A stretch of DNA of 64,000 nt from Ustilaginoidea virens. Taxonomy: Eukaryota; Ascomycota; Sordariomycetes; Hypocreales; Clavicipitaceae. The DNA lies in the NCBI RefSeq assembly GCF_000687475.1, contig NC_057318.1:5766001-5830000 (forward strand), given 5' to 3'. Positions 60,566-64,000 of the stretch are shown here, in pieces. Within the stretch, counting starts at the first letter, position 1. Every line of letters starts with the position of its first letter. A model generated the notes under the pieces. It was not told the origin of the DNA, did not search any database, and saw nothing but the letters and a program-made list of their open reading frames with translations. Both the position numbers and the translations under genes were made by a program.

Positions 60566-62777
60566 ATGCACTCGAGTTCTCAACCCCTAGATACATCTAC
60601 TTCGCTCTCGAGTCTTTGTCCTAGCCTTTCGATTCCGGATTGCGGTTCCGATCGAAGTTTGGTTTGGGATCCCCAACGTGCGAAAGCAGAGACATCTGCT
60701 CGCACCCGGGCATATCCCTCCCCTCCCATGTCAGGCTCCCCGTCACTGCCGTCAAAAGAGTCTCGAAAACTTTACCATCAAGCCAGCCTTGCTTCAAGCT
60801 CGTACCCATCAGAAACTTTGGAAGATGCTTATCGAACGAGCTCAGTACAACCGCGTCCAACCGATTTGCGGTTGCACCTGCCGCCGCCAACCTCTGCGCA
60901 ACAGCGGCAGCAACATCCTAATAATTTCCCCGAGTCTTATAGGCATATAACGACTATGGAACCGCCTTACGGCTACAGAGGATCGGAAGACCATTCCTTT
61001 TCGCCTTCACTGTACTCGCCTCGCGACTCATCGGGTCTCAGCCATGACCTCAGCCCTCAGTCGTACATGGCAACTCCGGGGAGCTCAAGTTTTGCTGGTC
61101 AACAGGTCGCAGGAGGCGGATCGAATGCCGTGGAAAACCAGTCAATGAATTCTCCAAAATCTTTGAGAAAGTCTAAAGGGCACGTGGCGTCAGCCTGCGT
61201 ACCGTGTAAGAGGGCTCACCTGAGGTAAGCAACTCCATGCCTACAGCTTAACTGATGCTACGTCGTCTTGAACCGGCTGACAGTTTCAAGGTGTGACGGT
61301 ACGTATTATATTGCGATGTACTCTATACCGGGAACTGAGGGTGCGGTTGTGCCGCAAAAGCAAAAGCCTTGCCTGATTTTCCTGCGCCTTTTTCTGCTTC
61401 CTTACCACAACTGCTACTCATCAACGAGCATGTCATCAGGGGTAGATGGCTGGGAAGATTTTGCAAATTTGAACCCATCAGCAACCTATCGAGTGGTGCA
61501 TTGAAGGAGTTACCTTGTTGGTAATCAAATAACTGACAATTTTAATAGCACAAAGGCCATGCTCCAGATGCCTAAGCAATGGAAAGGATGATGCCTGCGT
61601 TGATGTTCAACACAAAAAGCGTGGACGACCACGGCTCAGAGACGACAGGGATACCCGATTTGATCCTATACGCCCCACGATTTCTCGAGATGCTTCGCCA
61701 AGACGTGCTCTGAGTTTACATCCCTCCAGCAGCACGGGCTCTCTATTCGACGAACATTATCATCGCCACCAATCATTCCGGCCAGCTGAAATTCCAACGA
61801 CCAATTGCTTCTCAGGCAGACATGGGGACAGGGCCTCTTCCTCCGAATCTACCACTTACACCACCCCGCTATCGGCGTCCGGGGAACCTCCAGAGCCTGT
61901 TGCTTATTTGAACATGGACCTCGAGTTTGTGAAAGCATCCCCAACGTTCTGGGATATCCTTGGACTACCAAGCATGGTTGGTCGATCCGTGGCAGACATT
62001 GTCTTACCGGCCGAGTTTGAAAAGGTCTCGCGAATCCGCACCCACCTCAATAGTGAGCAAAAGAGGAGAGAGCCAAATTACCTCCCGCCGATATTAGGGC
62101 ACGGTTTTCAGAGCATTCAGGGGCTCGGTTTTTCCTTTGAGGATTTTGGACGGTTTCCGCTAAACTTCCACGACCACTTGGCGTTTGTCGGGGCGAATGG
62201 TTATGTTAGGCCCACGCCCATCCGTGCAGGCTTGGCCAAAGAGGGTTCTTTCTACTTTGTCGTGCTGTTGTTGGTGTCGACATCAAGACAGCCACAGGAA
62301 GCATCTCCCGTCTTGGGCTCACTTGGGGCTCACGCTGGCTCATCGTATCAGCGGTCCAGTTCGGATGTCAAGATTGGACAGCGAGCGCCGTTTGATCCTA
62401 TCCGATACAGGCCTGGCGAGTCGCCTTATCCGGCAAGTTTGAGCCTTGGATCCTCTGGGCATGTGAGTCGACCTCCAAACCTTGGAGACCAAAATTATAC
62501 CCAGGCAGGAAGGCCGGCAGAAGGGCCTTTGGAAAGGGAGTCGTACAGCTCTTCACCGTTTCGTGTGACGCAGCAAGAGCCATCGGGGGCAGGCAATTCT
62601 AATCCCCGACAAAGCCTCCAGCTGCCTCCGATCCGATCGCCATCGTTACAAGCAGACCGATTGGCATCGACTGGATCATCGGCGTGGAAGAGTCAAGAAC
62701 GATCGAGTCGTGTTGATATTGGTGGCTTGATTCATCGACCTGGGGAGCTGAAACGGCTGGGCGAAGAAGGACGATGA
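60566..62777 (+). CDS. Zn2Cys6 transcription factor with PAS-like domain, three exons
   Basis: Predicted exons 60,566-61,224, 61,291-61,298 and 61,549-62,777 (1,896 nt, 631 residues). The start is the only ATG after an in-frame TGA at 60,512. Residues 1-205 are S/P/Q-rich. Residues 211-239 form a fungal binuclear zinc cluster, C-X2-C-X6-C-X5-C-X2-C-X8-C, followed by the basic patch K-K-R-G-R-P-R. A PAS-like domain covers about 342-466 (L-N-M-D-L-E-F ... R-R-E-P-N-Y-L-P-P ... F-V-V-L-L-L-V). The C-terminus is low-complexity S/P/Q. The family are nuclear DNA-binding regulators; PAS-bearing members include gluconeogenesis regulators such as ERT1/AcuK, but I cannot assign this one, so no symbol. 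Introns have GT..AG ends and CTGAC branch motifs. All six zinc ligands are present only if the 8-nt exon is included. Confidence 0.9.
61225..61290 (+). other. Intron 1
   Basis: 66 bp, GTAAGC to CAAG, with a GCTGAC branch motif 9 bases before the 3' AG. It lies within the zinc-cluster coding sequence, phase 2. Confidence 0.85.
61291..61298 (+). other. 8-nt micro-exon (exon 2)
   Basis: GTGTGACG completes Arg220 and encodes Cys221 and Asp222. Skipping it would shift the frame and remove the third zinc ligand. Confidence 0.85.
61299..61548 (+). other. Intron 2
   Basis: 250 bp, GTACGT to AATAG, branch motif AACTGAC at 61,531-61,537. Confidence 0.85.
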
Positions 62778-64000
62778 GGGGAAACTTTGAAAGTATGGAA
62801 GAAACGCGTATCAGCGTGGTTGACAACGACTAGTCCAAGTTTACGACTTGCCGAGTAGACTACCGATGAATTGGGGGATCGGGAGCGAGAGTCGACATCG
62901 AAAGGGGACAAGGGGATTTACTGCGACGGCCGACATTTATTTTTTTTTCCCCCAGGTCATGGCGAGGACAACATGGTAATGAATGATGCGTCTGCAGAAC
63001 GAGTTGTCACCGCGGGGCAAGGGGGTTGTCACCTGTTCCAAGTCGAGCAATGGGAATGACTGCTTTTATATCTGCAAAGCCCATAGTTGGCCTGGATCTC
63101 AAGCCTGCTTGCTTTACCAGTTGTGGACTGGTGGCACTTGTACAGAGAAGCCGTCTTTTACGATCTATAACGCCATGAGCAAACTGAGATGTATGTATAT
63201 TTGATGGAATTCAAGGCAATGCAAATTTGCCGCTCTAGTCATGGCTGGCAAATTAAATAACAAAAAGATGTGAGGGCAAATAAAGAAAGAAATAAAAGGG
63301 AAATAAAGAAAGCCCCAAAGTGCGCAATGATGTGAAGCCAATGGTGTCAGCGCTGTCGGATGTGTTGCATAGAAACCAAAAACAAGGTCATTGGCGTCGA
63401 GTCGACGAATGTCCCAAGCGGAAGACTTGTGTACCTAGGGCATCTTATGCCTGGTACCTCCTGATACGTAGGTGTAGGTACTGAGCAAGAGCAAGTCGGC
63501 GGTCTTGGAAACAGAAAGGATGTCCATCTACCGTAGTTTGTCGTCCTGTATATGAAGACGGCAGGAAAGCCAGAAGTAGGGTGGCAAGCAAGAGCAATAT
63601 GCAGAGAAACTTGTCTACGCACAGGCCTGACAGGCAAGATTTTGGATTGGGGACGAACCACAGATACACACGGGCCCATCCACGGTGCATGCGGTTGATT
63701 TCCGACCACGGTTGATGGTGGAGAGGATTCATGCTCCCGTTCTGAACGTACCAGACGCGTATGGAGTACGGAGCGAGCACTGTAATTAGTGAGAACGGGG
63801 ACGGGGGGACGACAAGGGTGAAGCTGTCCGGTAACAGGTAGGTATTACAAATTTGAAGCAGCGTCGTGATCCCCCCGGGGGAGGGGGGGGGGGGGCAGGG
63901 GGGGGTGTTCCTTCTTCTTCATTTTTGCTGGTTCTATTTTTTTTATGAATATTAATATTAAAAAGTTCCCCTCGCACAGGGCACAGGGCACACAGGGCAA
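62778..64000. other. Downstream region of the Zn2Cys6-PAS gene
   Basis: No coding region I can support. AATAAA-rich, A-rich DNA at 63,255-63,310 may hold the 3' end of the transcript. A G-rich run is at 63,872-63,907 and A/T-rich sequence follows. The 120-codon minus-strand frame at 63,347-63,709 shows no recognisable domain. Confidence 0.5.

Noticed and set aside
63347..63709. 120-codon minus-strand frame downstream of the transcription factor
   Set aside because: Overlapped by another frame of similar length, with no domain or splice support; not strong enough to call.

Overview
This is a piece of a filamentous ascomycete genome (Pezizomycotina, probably Sordariomycetes). The evidence is short introns with fungal branch points, a Zn2Cys6-PAS transcription factor, and a transposon graveyard carrying the signature of repeat-induced point mutation (RIP): CpA to TpA and TpG to TpA transitions, so that nearly all premature stops are TAA or TAG. 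Positions 1 to about 49,040 are entirely AT-skewed, nested LTR retrotransposons. From about 49,040 to the end the DNA is ordinary, GC-balanced and genic, broken by one further retroelement at 50,448-56,269.

The repeat half can be untangled from LTR ends (TG...CA, or RIP-altered TA...TA) and 5-bp target-site duplications (TSDs). The host of the nest is a plus-strand Gypsy chromovirus (here G2). It survives as RNase H at 7,861-8,010, spacer at 22,859-22,996, integrase zinc finger at 29,653-30,172, and integrase core, chromodomain and 3' LTR at 45,579-47,059. It was split by three Copia elements: A#2 (8,011-22,853, TSD RTAGG), B#1 (22,997-29,652, TSD ACTAT, minus strand) and B#2 (30,173-45,578, TSD GCTAT). 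A#2 itself holds a minus-strand Copia, C#1 (13,236-20,570, TSD ATATA). B#2 holds a minus-strand Gypsy, G1#1 (33,152-41,211, TSD TATAT), which in turn holds a solo A-family LTR (37,906-38,632, TSD CAGTT). The left edge has the 5' ends of minus-strand A#1 (1-5,173) and C#2 (about 5,174-7,069). On the right, G2 abuts a second G1 fragment (47,060-48,614), which carries a solo LTR of another family, followed by a worn B-type LTR.

In the genic half, Copia element D sits in unique DNA with a perfect GTTTC duplication. Its two 198-bp LTRs differ at five sites, all RIP-type. The only host gene I can support is a three-exon Zn2Cys6-PAS regulator (60,566-62,777, 631 residues). An 8-nt micro-exon supplies the third zinc-ligand cysteine. 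Its long upstream region (56,270-60,565) is rich in homopolymers, microsatellites and palindromes and holds no gene I can defend.

No retroelement here has an intact full-length coding region. B#1 comes closest (618 open codons, about eleven stops in total), but it has lost the core of gag. The most unusual item is an extra segment of about 1.85 kb in G1#1, between chromodomain and 3' LTR, that carries a RIP-damaged open frame antisense to the element and is missing from the related copy G2.
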